Below, in pieces: positions 24,087 through 32,979 of a stretch of 64,000 nt of DNA (position 1 is its first letter; every line of letters starts with the position of its first letter). The notes below the pieces were generated by a model, which saw only the letters and a list, made by a program, of their open reading frames with translations, was not told where the DNA came from and searched no databases. Source of the DNA: JBNJGB01 sp051747385 (GTDB lineage: Bacteria > Myxococcota_A > UBA9042 > PHBI01 > JACKFB01). The stretch covers positions 124,001-188,000 of the forward strand of contig JBNJGB010000006.1 in NCBI GenBank assembly GCA_051747385.1, given 5' to 3'. The position numbers and the translations under genes were made by a program.

Positions 24087-24092
24087 TATACT
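24087..24092 (+). promoter_or_regulatory. -10-like element upstream of the beta-barrel gene
   Basis: TATACT in a very GC-rich leader, 38 bp upstream of the ATG at 24130. No convincing -35 was found. Confidence 0.35.
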
Positions 24093-24129
24093 CCCGCCCG
24101 CACACCACACCCGCCACGAGGAGGAAGAG

Positions 24130-25137
24130 ATGCTGGTGCTCCGCGCCCGGACCATCGCGTCCGCGCTCGCCGTGCTGCTCGCCACGACCACCGCAGCCCA
24201 CGCCCTGGAGCCGGCCTTCGTCCCCACGGAGGAGGACGTGAAGGCCGAGGAGGCGGAGAGGGACGGCTGGGACGGCCTCCTCGAGATCGGCGCGAACATG
24301 GCGTTCGGGTCGAACAAGGACGTGGTGGGCAAGCAGAACGGCGAGACCTGGACCTTCGGGCTCACCCTCGACAGCGGCCTGCGCTTGTCCCGGAACAAGC
24401 ACGACTGGCGGAACACCCTGAGCATCCAGGAGACCTTCAGCCGGACGCCGGTCATCGACGAGTTCGTGAAGACGGCGGACACGCTCGACGTCCAGAGCAT
24501 CTACTATTTCCTGGCGAAGCCCTGGATCGGCCCGTTCGCGCTGGTGGCGCTCGACGCCCCCCTGCTGCCCGGCTACGACTATCGGCCGGAGCCCAGGCAC
24601 TACGACCTGATCGACGGCGACAGGCTGAAGACGGACTCCGAGAATCTGCGGCTGACCGACTCCTTCCAGGTGCTCACCCTCAAGCAGTCGGTGGGCGCGT
24701 TCGTGCGCCCGGTGCGGGAGGACACCATCGAGGTGGAGGCCCGGGCCGGCTTCGGCGCGCGGGAGGTGTTCGCCGACGGCGCCCTGGCGGTGAACGACGA
24801 CGACGCGACGCCCGACACCATCGAGGTCCTGGCCCTGGACAGCTACGCCCAGGGCGGCGCCGAGCTGGCGGCGAGCCTCGTCGGCTCCCTGAACGAGGGG
24901 AAGGTCACCTACAAGGCGTGGGGCGAGGCCCTGTTCCCCTTCATCCACGACGCCGAGGGCGACAGGAGCGTCGCGGAGCTGACGAACGCCGAGTTCGGGG
25001 CCAGCCTGTCCTTCCAGCTCGTGGAGTGGGCGTCCCTGAACTACCAGTTCAAGGCCGTCCGGCAGCCCCAGCTCATCGACGAGTGGCAGATCCAGAACAA
25101 CCTGCTGCTCAGCGTCGGCTACACGTTCATCGATTGA
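24130..25137 (+). CDS. Exported beta-rich (DUF3078-like) probable outer-membrane protein
   Basis: A 335-residue protein with a signal peptide (about 1-25, ending AAHA) and GAGGAAGAG before the ATG. The mature part consists of alternating amphipathic beta strands (GLLEIGANMAFG, TFGLTLDSGLRLS, WRNTLSIQETFSRTP) and ends in an aromatic-terminated strand (LLLSVGYTFID), as in outer-membrane barrels. The DNTLSLQ-like pattern and strand order resemble the DUF3078 family. Its ligand or transported substrate is unknown. The last 19 bases overlap the end of the convergent GGDEF gene, an unusually tight tail-to-tail arrangement. Confidence 0.72.
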   Translation: MLVLRARTIASALAVLLATTTAAHALEPAFVPTEEDVKAEEAERDGWDGLLEIGANMAFGSNKDVVGKQNGETWTFGLTLDSGLRLSRNKHDWRNTLSIQETFSRTPVIDEFVKTADTLDVQSIYYFLAKPWIGPFALVALDAPLLPGYDYRPEPRHYDLIDGDRLKTDSENLRLTDSFQVLTLKQSVGAFVRPVREDTIEVEARAGFGAREVFADGALAVNDDDATPDTIEVLALDSYAQGGAELAASLVGSLNEGKVTYKAWGEALFPFIHDAEGDRSVAELTNAEFGASLSFQLVEWASLNYQFKAVRQPQLIDEWQIQNNLLLSVGYTFID

Positions 25138-26795
25138 GCCTGAGCTCGCTCGTCCTCCGGGGGCTCCGCGACGACGACGCGATCGCGGCCCAGGCGCTTG
25201 CCCTCGTACATGGCCAGGTCGGCCGCGTGGGTGAGGGACTGGACGCCCTCGAAGGTCGGGTAGTCGGCGACGCCGGCGGAGAAGGTGACCGTGAAGGACT
25301 CGCCCTGGGCCGTGTGCCGGATGCGGGAGAAGCGCGCGGCGATCTCCTCGATGACCTTGCGGGCCCGCTGCGCGTCCGTGTCCGGGAGGATGACGCCGAA
25401 CTCCTCGCCGCCGTAGCGCCCGATGCTGTCGCTGGCCCGCAGCCGCCGCTGCATCAGGTGCGCCAGGCCCTTGAGGACCCGGTCTCCGCTTGCGTGGCCG
25501 TAGCGATCGTTGATCTGCTTGAAGCGGTCGATGTCGATCATCACGTAGCTCAGGGGCACCTCCCTGCGGCGGGCGTGGGACAGCGCCGCCACCAGCCGCT
25601 CCTTGAGCGCCGTGTGGTTCAGCACGCCCGTCAGGCCGTCCCGCGTCAGGAAGGAGCGGAGCGTGCGCGAGCGCTCGACCCGGGCCGCCACCGACGAGAC
25701 CAGGTGGTCCAGGGCCACCGGCTTCGTGACGAAGGCGTCGCCGCCCTTCTGGAGGGCATGTAGCTGCTTCCGGGCGTCGGTCTCCGCCGAGAGGAAGACG
25801 ATGGGGATGCCGACCCACGCCGACTGCTGGCGGATGACCTCGGCGAGCTCGAGGCCCGAGCACTCCTCCAGGTACAGGTCCATGAGGATGAGGTCCGGGC
25901 GGAGCTCGACCAGGGCGCCCATCAGCTCCCGCGGATCGTGGACCACGCGCGTGATGAAGCCCGCGCGATCCAGGGTGCGGGCGTAGACCTTCGCCTGGGC
26001 CCGGTCGTCCTCGACGATGAGCACCCGGTGCGGCTCGGCCATGGTCCGCCGCGTGAGGGGGTCCAGCTCGTCGACGATGGCCGCCGCGGAGACCGGCTTC
26101 ACCAGGTAGGCGTCCCCCCCCGCGCGCACGGCGGCCATCCGCGCCTCGATGTCGCCCCGCGCCGACATGAACACGATGGGGAGCTCCCCCCCGCCCGCCT
26201 CGCGGAACTCCGACGCGAGGTCGATGCCGTCCAGATCCCCGCCCGGGAGCATCACGTCGATGACGAGGGCGTCCGGACGCTCGCGGGCCATGGCCCGCCG
26301 GAGCGCCTCCCCGCTCGGCAGCACGCGCACGCCGTAGCCGAACTGGACGATCTGGTGGGCGAGGCGCTGGCCGAGGATGGCGTCGTCCTCCACGAGATAG
26401 ACCAGGGGCTCGCCCTCCCGCGGCTCCGGCAGGGGAGGCGGTGCCTCGTCGGTGCGCAAGCCGGCCTCCTCCGGGTCGGGGAGCACGTCGAGGAGCCGGT
26501 GCAGGAGCCGCTCGACGGTCTCCTTGTCCGTGTCTCCGAGCTCCGACTCCCGGGCCTCCATGCGGGTCAGCAGGTCCTCCAGCTCCCGGCTGCGGAGGCT
26601 CACCTCCTCGAAGCCGAAGGTGGTGCCGGAGCCGGTGAGGGCGTGGACCTGGCGGCGGAGGTGGCGGAGCCGCCCTGGATCCCAGCCAGTCTGTCGCACC
26701 GCCGCCCACGCCGTGTGGAGGGCGGCCAGGCGATCGGGTAGCTGCCGCAGCCACGCACCTCGGAGGGCGTGCGCCGCCCGCGCGTCGTCAGCCAT
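25119..26795 (-). CDS. HPt-REC-REC-GGDEF signalling protein (diguanylate cyclase)
   Basis: A 558-residue phosphorelay protein. The N-terminal HPt domain (about 1-105) has candidate phospho-His51 (RRQVHALTGSG). Two receiver domains follow: LVYLVEDDAILG with Asp in VIDVMLPGG, and VLIVEDDRAQAK with Asp in ILMDLYLEE. The GGDEF domain ends the protein, with an intact active motif GGEEF at 462-466 and the RxxD-type region upstream not obvious. It should make cyclic di-GMP from two GTP under control of phosphotransfer. The ATG at 26795 has GAGGAG upstream, and an overlapping 16-codon leader frame precedes it. It converges on, and overlaps by 19 bp, the barrel gene. Confidence 0.92.
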   Translation of the reverse strand: MADDARAAHALRGAWLRQLPDRLAALHTAWAAVRQTGWDPGRLRHLRRQVHALTGSGTTFGFEEVSLRSRELEDLLTRMEARESELGDTDKETVERLLHRLLDVLPDPEEAGLRTDEAPPPLPEPREGEPLVYLVEDDAILGQRLAHQIVQFGYGVRVLPSGEALRRAMARERPDALVIDVMLPGGDLDGIDLASEFREAGGGELPIVFMSARGDIEARMAAVRAGGDAYLVKPVSAAAIVDELDPLTRRTMAEPHRVLIVEDDRAQAKVYARTLDRAGFITRVVHDPRELMGALVELRPDLILMDLYLEECSGLELAEVIRQQSAWVGIPIVFLSAETDARKQLHALQKGGDAFVTKPVALDHLVSSVAARVERSRTLRSFLTRDGLTGVLNHTALKERLVAALSHARRREVPLSYVMIDIDRFKQINDRYGHASGDRVLKGLAHLMQRRLRASDSIGRYGGEEFGVILPDTDAQRARKVIEEIAARFSRIRHTAQGESFTVTFSAGVADYPTFEGVQSLTHAADLAMYEGKRLGRDRVVVAEPPEDERAQAQSMNV

Positions 26796-26838
26796 GGCGC
26801 CGCGCTCCTCTCTGCGGCTCCGGAGCGTCCGTCGTCAT
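26788..26838 (-). CDS. Possible 16-residue leader peptide overlapping the GGDEF gene start
   Basis: ATG at 26838 is preceded by a perfect AGGAGG five bases upstream. The frame encodes MTTDAPEPQRGARRHG and stops at 26788-26790, eight bases inside the following gene. The strong ribosome-binding site is better placed than most in this window, which argues for translation and for coupling to the downstream start. It could also be chance. Confidence 0.35.
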   Translation of the reverse strand: MTTDAPEPQRGARRHG

Positions 26839-27096
26839 CGGCACCTCCTGGGACTGCCGAAGCGTCGTCCGCTCCGGCGTTCCACTCATAGCAGAACGCG
26901 CGGAGGGTGCCGAAGAATCCACGATTCGGCGGTTGAACCCGTCGCGGTCCGCTCCCTCCGAGAGCCGGCCAAACGTGGGCGTCCACGAGGTCATCTTGCC
27001 GAGATGTGTATGTTCGACAGGAAGGAGGCCCGCCGTCCCAGGGCACGCGACCGGCGCCCCCGACGGAAGGAGAAGCTGGGCGCCCGCGCAGGGACG
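26839..27096. other. Intergenic interval with nothing recognised
   Basis: About 260 bp with slightly lower GC than the surroundings. No complete gene, RNA gene or clear hairpin was recognised. Confidence 0.5.
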
Positions 27097-27630
27097 TCAG
27101 GCCTCGTGCAGTTCCGCCATGGCCTCCTCCAGCACGGCGGCGTCCTCCTCGGAGAACGCCACGAAGGAGACGCGCTCGGGGAGGTCGTGCTCGGAGAGGA
27201 ACCCGGCGACCGTGCGCGTGGCCACGCGGGCGGCGCGGTCCTCGGGATAGCCGTACACGCCCGTGCTGATGGCGGGAAACGCCACCGTGCGGAGGTCGTG
27301 CTCCGCCGCCAGCTCCAGGCTGCGCCGATAGCAGCCGGCCAGCAGGTCCGGCTCCCCCTGGTCGCCGCCCTTCCAGCGGGGCCCCACGGCGTGGATCACC
27401 ATCTTCGCCGGGAGCTTGTAGCCGTCGGTGATCTTCGCGTCGCCCGTGTCGCACCCGCCGAGGCTGCGCGTCTCCTCGAGGAGGTCCGGCCCGGCCGCCC
27501 GGTGGATGGCGCCGTCCACTCCCCCGCCGCCGAGCAGCGACCTGTTGGCCGCGTTCACGACGGCGTCGACGTCCATCTTCGTGATGTCGCCGCGGCGCAC
27601 CTCCATGCGCTCCAGCACGCTGGCGTCCAT
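27097..27630 (-). CDS. Macro-domain ADP-ribose / O-acetyl-ADP-ribose deacetylase
   Basis: A 177-residue single macro domain of the MacroD/YmdB type, which hydrolyses O-acetyl-ADP-ribose and removes ADP-ribose from acidic residues. Motifs are complete: GDITKMDVDAVVNAANRSLLGGGGVDGAIHRAAG (about 14-47), GDAKITDGYKLPAK, IHAVGPRW and the phosphate loop FPAISTGVYGYP. The ATG at 27630 follows GGAGGGGAGC. A 3'-coupled partner is absent. The gene lies about 70 bp downstream of the second hexamer-repeat element, whose hairpin end faces it. Confidence 0.93.
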   Translation of the reverse strand: MDASVLERMEVRRGDITKMDVDAVVNAANRSLLGGGGVDGAIHRAAGPDLLEETRSLGGCDTGDAKITDGYKLPAKMVIHAVGPRWKGGDQGEPDLLAGCYRRSLELAAEHDLRTVAFPAISTGVYGYPEDRAARVATRTVAGFLSEHDLPERVSFVAFSEEDAAVLEEAMAELHEA

Positions 27631-27698
27631 GCTCCCCTCCCTGGCTGTGGAGATCCCCCCGACCATGCCCCGGGAGGCGGCCGCCCCACAACCCCACC

Positions 27699-27828
27699 AG
27701 GGCGGTCGCAAAGTCGACCGCCCTCCCTTGCCCTTGCCCTTGCCCTTGCCCTTGCCCTTGCCCTTGCCTGCTCTCAGACGCGCAGAATCCACCGTTTCCG
27801 AGTGGGGGCAATCCAGCACCGGGTCGTC
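27699..27828 (-). repeat. Hexamer-repeat element, copy 2 (inverted)
   Basis: Same architecture as 15553-15725 on the opposite strand. Hairpin AGGGCGGTCG / CGACCGCCCT at 27699-27724, seven CTTGCC units (27727-27768; GGCAAG on the element strand), then the shared leader to about 27828 (TGGATTCTGCGCGTCTGAGA is identical; CGGAAACG and GACGAC segments are conserved). The length difference from copy 1 is explained by exactly seven hexamers plus one base. No flanking target duplication was recognised here. Confidence 0.7.
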
Positions 27829-27916
27829 TCCGAGGTCACGCTGCCGGGGGCTCCGCCCGGTTGTGGCGCCCGGTGGCCGGCTGCTATGACCGAGGCCCCG
27901 TCACGGAGGCAGCCCG

Positions 27917-28702
27917 ATGCCGTATTCCCTGTCCGGACGTCACGCCCTCGTCTGCGGCGCCAGCGCCGGGATCGGACGCGCCGCCGCCCTGGCCCTGGCC
28001 GCGCAGGGCGCCGAGGTGACCGCCCTGGCCCGGAGCGCCGATCGCCTGGCCGCGCTCGTCCCGCTGCTTCAGGAGGCCGGGGCCCCGCTCGCCCGCTCCC
28101 TGGTCGCGGACCTCGACGACCGCGACGCGCTCCGCTCGGCCATCGGCGATCTGCTCGAGGAGCACGGCCCGGTCCACGTCCTGGTCAACAACAGCGGCGG
28201 ACCCCCTCCGGGCCCCCTCCTGGAGGCCACGGACGAGGACTTCCTCGCCGCCCTCGGCCGGCACCTGCTGGCCTCGCACCTGCTCGTCCGGCGCTGCCTC
28301 CCCGGGATGGAGGAGGCGGGCTACGGGCGCATCGTCAACATCATCTCCACGTCCGTGAAGGAGCCCATCGACGGCCTGGGCGTCTCCAACACCACCCGCG
28401 GGGCCGTGGCGTCCTGGGCGAAGACCCTGTCTCGCGAGCTCCCGCCCGCGATCACCGTCAACAACGTCCTGCCCGGCTTCACCGACACGGAGCGCCTGGG
28501 CGGCCTCGCCGCCTCCATCGCCGAGCGGAAGGGCGTCGGCGTGGCCGAGGTCCGCGAGGCCTGGCGCGCCGACGTGCCCGAGGGCCGCGTCGGCCGCCCC
28601 GAGGAGGTCGGCGCGGTCGTCGCGTTCCTCGCCTCCCCGGCCGCCTCGTACGTGCGGGGCGTGAGCCTCCCCGTGGACGGCGGCCGCTCCCGGAGCATCT
28701 GA
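27917..28702 (+). CDS. Atypical short-chain dehydrogenase/reductase lacking the Tyr-Lys dyad
   Basis: A 261-residue Rossmann-fold protein with the dinucleotide-binding GASAGIGRA (14-22), the NNSGGPPPG loop and the C-terminal VDGG of SDRs. The normal YxxxK catalytic pair is replaced by S-N-T-T-R (GVSNTTRGAVASWAKTL). This matches a known SDR subgroup with SNxxRAGV in this place, so it is not random decay. Oxidoreductase activity by the classical mechanism is doubtful; NAD(P)-linked binding is likely retained. The ATG at 27917 has GGAGG upstream. Closest annotated relatives are called 3-oxoacyl-ACP reductases, which should not be trusted for function. Confidence 0.85.
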   Translation: MPYSLSGRHALVCGASAGIGRAAALALAAQGAEVTALARSADRLAALVPLLQEAGAPLARSLVADLDDRDALRSAIGDLLEEHGPVHVLVNNSGGPPPGPLLEATDEDFLAALGRHLLASHLLVRRCLPGMEEAGYGRIVNIISTSVKEPIDGLGVSNTTRGAVASWAKTLSRELPPAITVNNVLPGFTDTERLGGLAASIAERKGVGVAEVREAWRADVPEGRVGRPEEVGAVVAFLASPAASYVRGVSLPVDGGRSRSI

Positions 28703-28857
28703 TGCCTCGCCTCGTCGTCGGCGCGCGCTGATCCGGGCGACTCCGGCGGACTCCGGAGTGCACCGGACGGCGTCCCCGGGTATCCTGGGATCACTCTCCC
28801 AGCCCCAAGCATGATGGGCCCGCCCGGCTCCCGGGTCGGACCCCGGAGGATGCCTGC

Positions 28858-31212
28858 GTGCTCGCCCGAGGCTCCGCAGCGGCGGACACGATGCCCTCGA
28901 CCTGGCCCGACGACCGCGACGGCGGCGATCGCCGCGAGGCGCCCTGGTGGCGGCGCCTGTGGGAGTACCTCATCGAGCCGGCGGCCGGCGTCCGCGAGGT
29001 CGCCGATCGCCAGCGCGCGAGGCTCCTGCGCGCCCTGCTCCTGATCGCCTTCCCCCTCGGGGTCGTCTCCGTGACGGTCCACCTCGTCACGTGGCCTACT
29101 GTGGACGTGGCCCGCGCGGCGTGGCTGGCGGCCCTGCTCACCATCGTGCTGATCTCCTGGATCCTGAGCGCGACGCGGCACTTCCAGGCGGGCGCGGCGC
29201 TCCTCACGGCGGTGTTCTTCCTGGGCCCCTGGATGGTCGCGGCCACGGAGCACGACGCGATCCGGGCGGTGACGGTGGCCATGCTGCCGGTGATCGCGGT
29301 GTTCCTCTCGGCCATCTTCTTCTCCATGCCCACGACGCTCTTCGTCGGCGGTGCCCACCTGCTGGCGTCGGTGGGGCTGGCCCTGACCCACCCGGCCCTG
29401 AACCGCTCCGAGGCCGTGCCCTTCCTGACCGCGGCGGTGTTCCTGCTGCTGATCGTGCTGACGGCCAGCGCCACCCTCCGGCGGGTCCTGCGGGCCCTCG
29501 AGGGCCACGCCCGGGACCTGGAGACCCGCGAGGAGCGCTACGAGCTGGCGACCCGCGGCGGCACCGAGGGCGTCTGGGACTGGAACCCGGCCACCGGGGA
29601 GGCGTGGTTCTCCGCCGAGTGCTACGCCCTGATGGGGGGCCGGCCGCCCGAGCCGGGCAGCGCGGACCTGGGGACGTGGCTCGGCCGGGTCCACGACGAC
29701 GACGTGGACCGGGTGCGCGACGCCCTGGCCCAGCACGCGGTGGGCCGCAGCGCCTCCTTCGAGGCCGTCCACCGGGTGCGGGGTCGCGACGGAGAGCTCC
29801 GCTGGCTGGTGGCGCGGGGCCAGGCGATCCGCGACGACACGGGCCGCGCGGTGCGCATGGCCGGCATCCTCTCGGACATCACGCGCCAGAAGGAGGCCGA
29901 GGATCGGCTCCGCCACGACGCCTTCCACGATACCCTGACCGGAGTGGCGAACCGCGCGCTGTTCGAGGATCGCCTCCGGCAGGCCCTGGCCCGGAGCGAC
30001 CGCCTCTCCTCGGCCCAGTGGGCGGTGCTCTTCGTGGACCTGGACCACTTCAAGCGCATCAACGACACCCTGGGCCACGAGGCCGGGGATCGCTTCCTCA
30101 CGGACGTGGCCCATCGGCTCAGCGGTTGCGTGCGGCCGGCGGACACCGTGGCCCGCCTGGGCGGCGACGAGTTCGCCGTGCTGCTGGATCAGCTCGCGGG
30201 CCCCGAGGATGCGGAGCTGATCGCGCAGCGCATCCAGGAGGCCCTCCAGGAGCCCTTCGAGTACCGCGGCCAGCGCGTGCACGGCAGCGCGAGCATCGGG
30301 ATCGCCCCGGGACGCCTGGACTACGAGACGATGAGCGCCGTCCTCCGGGACGCGGATCGGGCCATGTACCAGGCCAAGAGCGAGGGCCGGGGGTGCTACA
30401 GGATCTTCGGGCTCCGCACGCCGCAGCCTCCGGAGCACGAGCAGATCACGGAGGCGGAGCTCCGGCGCGCCCTGGACCTGGGGGAGCTTCGGCTGCGATA
30501 TCAGCCCGTCGTCGGGCTCCTCGCCGGGCGCATCGTGGGTTTCGAGGCCCTCGTGCGGTGGGAGCATCCCACCCGGGGGCTCCTGGAGCCGGAGCAGTTC
30601 CTCCCCATCGCCGAGCGGAGCGGCCTCATCGACGACCTGGACCGCTGGGTGCTGGAGCGGGCGAGCCGCGACGCCGGGGCCTGGCAGCGGCTCGCGATCG
30701 GGACCCGCCCGACCCTGTTCGTGAACCTGAGCGGGCACGACCTGCAGGATCCCACGTTCGCCGCGTGGCTCCTGGAGGTGCTGGCCGACACGGACCTGGC
30801 GCCGGAGGATCTGCGCCTGGACCTCACCGAGTCCGCCGCCATGGGGGACATGCCCGGGGCCGAGCCCACGCTCTCGACGCTCCGGGAGGCCGGCGTCCGC
30901 CTGTGCATCGACCACTTCGGCACCTGGTACACGTCCCTGCCGCGGCTGAGCGACCTGTCGTGCGACACGCTGAAGATGGATCGCTCGCTGCTGAGGACCC
31001 TGGACGAGGGGGTCCGCGCCGAGGTCGTGGAGGCCATGGTGGCCTTGAGCCACAGCCTGCACCTCGCCGTCGCCGCCGAGGGGGTGGAGACCGAGGCCCA
31101 GCTCGCGCGCCTGAGAAAGCTCGGGGTCGACCTGGCCCAGGGCTACCTGTTCTCGCCGCCGGTGGAGTCGGAGGCGGCCGCCGACCTCATCGCCCGCAAC
31201 CCCGGCTGGTAG
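28858..31212 (+). CDS. Membrane PAS-GGDEF-EAL protein with altered EAL domain
   Basis: A 784-residue cyclic di-GMP protein. An N-terminal membrane region of about six helices (about 55-210) is followed by a PAS domain (YELATRGGTEGVWDWNPATGEAWF, with a PAC segment ending ITRQKEAE). The GGDEF domain has an intact GGDEF at 435-439 and DHFKRINDTLGH. The EAL domain begins with E563-A-L, but the metal-binding DDFGTGYSS loop reads DHFGTWYTS (His686 instead of Asp) and the ELTES glutamate is Asp. The cyclase should be active; the phosphodiesterase is probably impaired or purely regulatory. The GTG at 28858 (GGAGG upstream) is used; the ATG at 28891 is an alternative. Confidence 0.9.
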   Translation: MLARGSAAADTMPSTWPDDRDGGDRREAPWWRRLWEYLIEPAAGVREVADRQRARLLRALLLIAFPLGVVSVTVHLVTWPTVDVARAAWLAALLTIVLISWILSATRHFQAGAALLTAVFFLGPWMVAATEHDAIRAVTVAMLPVIAVFLSAIFFSMPTTLFVGGAHLLASVGLALTHPALNRSEAVPFLTAAVFLLLIVLTASATLRRVLRALEGHARDLETREERYELATRGGTEGVWDWNPATGEAWFSAECYALMGGRPPEPGSADLGTWLGRVHDDDVDRVRDALAQHAVGRSASFEAVHRVRGRDGELRWLVARGQAIRDDTGRAVRMAGILSDITRQKEAEDRLRHDAFHDTLTGVANRALFEDRLRQALARSDRLSSAQWAVLFVDLDHFKRINDTLGHEAGDRFLTDVAHRLSGCVRPADTVARLGGDEFAVLLDQLAGPEDAELIAQRIQEALQEPFEYRGQRVHGSASIGIAPGRLDYETMSAVLRDADRAMYQAKSEGRGCYRIFGLRTPQPPEHEQITEAELRRALDLGELRLRYQPVVGLLAGRIVGFEALVRWEHPTRGLLEPEQFLPIAERSGLIDDLDRWVLERASRDAGAWQRLAIGTRPTLFVNLSGHDLQDPTFAAWLLEVLADTDLAPEDLRLDLTESAAMGDMPGAEPTLSTLREAGVRLCIDHFGTWYTSLPRLSDLSCDTLKMDRSLLRTLDEGVRAEVVEAMVALSHSLHLAVAAEGVETEAQLARLRKLGVDLAQGYLFSPPVESEAAADLIARNPGW

Positions 31213-31261
31213 GGCGTTGCGCAGTCCGGTGCAGTCGGGGGCCCCCTGCGGAGCCGGGCGA

Positions 31262-32974
31262 TCAGCCGCCGACCACCAGCACCACGGTGATGTCCGCGCC
31301 CTGGCGGCTCCGATCCTGGAACACGCCCACGCCGACCCGGTGATAGCGGGACTCCAGGACGTCGCGGGGGACCTCCAGGTGCGTGATGTCGTGGAGCGTG
31401 GCCACGGAGGCCCAGCCGCCGCGGGGCAGGACACGCTGGGCGCCGTCCAGCACCGCCCGCGGGCTGGGGGAGCGATCCCGCGCGTGCCGCCCTGCGAGGG
31501 TGGCCAGCCGTCCGTCGGCCCGGAGGGGATCGAGCCCCGCCTCACGGCGCGCATGCTGCAGGGCGTCGAGCACCTTCCGCCGGGCCACCTCGGGTTCGAT
31601 GACGGGCGACGGCTTCGCGAAGACCTGGGTGAGCACCCACTGCCGCGGGCCGTGCGCCCGCGTGGCCACGACGCCCACGCCCACCCGGGTCGCCTCGGGA
31701 GAGAGGATGTTCCGCCGGTGGCCGATGCTCCGCATCAGGCCGGACTGTGCGTCGTGGATCGTGTCGTTCCGGGCGATGTTCTCGGCGTGCATGCCGGACT
31801 TGTAGCCCACGGCGCCGAGCCGGTCGCTGACGCTCCCCGTGGTCGGCGAGACGTGCCCGAAGAAGCCGTTTTCCGCCATGTCCGCGCTGTGGGCCCGGGC
31901 CACGGCGTCCAGGCGAGGATCGCGCTCGAGCGGCGGCAGGCCGAAGCGTGCCCGGTCGGCGTCCACGAGGTCGAACGCCAGCTCTTCGGCGGCGGCGGCG
32001 TCCTCCACGTCCGACTCGTCCGGCGGCCACGTCGTGCGGATCCGCTCGGGCACGGCCTCGTCCACGTGGAGATCGAGCTGGGCCAGGGGTTCGGGGCCGG
32101 AGCCCGCCCGCGCGATCAGCTCCACGGCGAGCGGACCCGGCGTCTCGCCCGTGGGCACGTCCGCGCGGAACATCGTCCCCGACACGTCCACGGGGACCTC
32201 GCGCACCTCCAGGTCCGGATCCATGGCGAGGACCTCCAGCTCCGCGACGCTGTCCGGCAGCGTCCCCGACACCCGCACCGTCGAAGACGCGGGCACCTCG
32301 CGCGGCACCGGGTCGAGGCCCAGCTCTCCGTGGGCCACCAGCGCGGCCACGTGGCGGCGGGGCGGGCGCCCGAGGCTCCAGCTCTCGCCGATTCCGACGC
32401 GGGGCGGCGGCTGTCCGGGCTCCCGGGAGTCTGCGACCTGCTCCAGGAGCTCCCGGAGGGTCCCGTCGCCCTCGGCGCTCGTGACCCGGATCTTCTGCTC
32501 CACGCCCCACTCGGCGGCGCCCCCCGCGTCCAGGAGGAAGGGGAGCACGATCCCCGGCGCCAGCTCGTGCTCGACGGCGTGGAAGCCCGCGAGCTCTCGG
32601 GCGGCGTGGGCCAGCGCCGGGTCGTAGCGCAGCCCGCCGACGGTGCGGGCGATGCGGCCCAGGTACCGATCGGACTCCGCCCACTCGTGCTTGCCGTAGT
32701 AGCGGGCGGGGGGCTCCGTGAGGGTGACCTCCAGGGCCTCGCCCGGGACGGGCGCGGGCGGACGACCCGGAGCGTCCGTCCCCGTCCGGCGGCGGCCGTC
32801 CCGGTCGAACAGGGGGATGCGCTCCTCGCCGACGGGCCCCTCGACGGCGATGTCCTCGTCGGGCTGCGCGAGCGACTCGAGGTCCCGCGCCACGTCCGCC
32901 CGGTGCTCCCACAACCACCCGGCGCCGAAGGCCATGGCGACGAGCACGAGCAGCTTCGGGAGGGCGCGGCGCAT
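31262..32974 (-). CDS. Exported CAP/SCP-domain protein
   Basis: A 570-residue protein with an N-terminal signal or anchor helix (LPKLLVLVAMAFGAGWLW). The first ~330 residues are a variable beta-rich region with no recognised family. A CAP (cysteine-rich secretory/PR-1) domain follows at about 345-470, with ARAHSADMAENGFFGHVSP, AENIARN and SIGHRRNILSP, the usual landmarks of the bacterial YkwD branch. The C-terminal 100 residues form a short extra domain. Bacterial CAP proteins are extracellular and often calcium-dependent; the biochemical role is unclear. It is the last gene of a four-gene operon (five-base gap after the upstream stop). Confidence 0.82.
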   Translation of the reverse strand: MRRALPKLLVLVAMAFGAGWLWEHRADVARDLESLAQPDEDIAVEGPVGEERIPLFDRDGRRRTGTDAPGRPPAPVPGEALEVTLTEPPARYYGKHEWAESDRYLGRIARTVGGLRYDPALAHAARELAGFHAVEHELAPGIVLPFLLDAGGAAEWGVEQKIRVTSAEGDGTLRELLEQVADSREPGQPPPRVGIGESWSLGRPPRRHVAALVAHGELGLDPVPREVPASSTVRVSGTLPDSVAELEVLAMDPDLEVREVPVDVSGTMFRADVPTGETPGPLAVELIARAGSGPEPLAQLDLHVDEAVPERIRTTWPPDESDVEDAAAAEELAFDLVDADRARFGLPPLERDPRLDAVARAHSADMAENGFFGHVSPTTGSVSDRLGAVGYKSGMHAENIARNDTIHDAQSGLMRSIGHRRNILSPEATRVGVGVVATRAHGPRQWVLTQVFAKPSPVIEPEVARRKVLDALQHARREAGLDPLRADGRLATLAGRHARDRSPSPRAVLDGAQRVLPRGGWASVATLHDITHLEVPRDVLESRYHRVGVGVFQDRSRQGADITVVLVVGG

Positions 32975-32979
32975 GGCGT

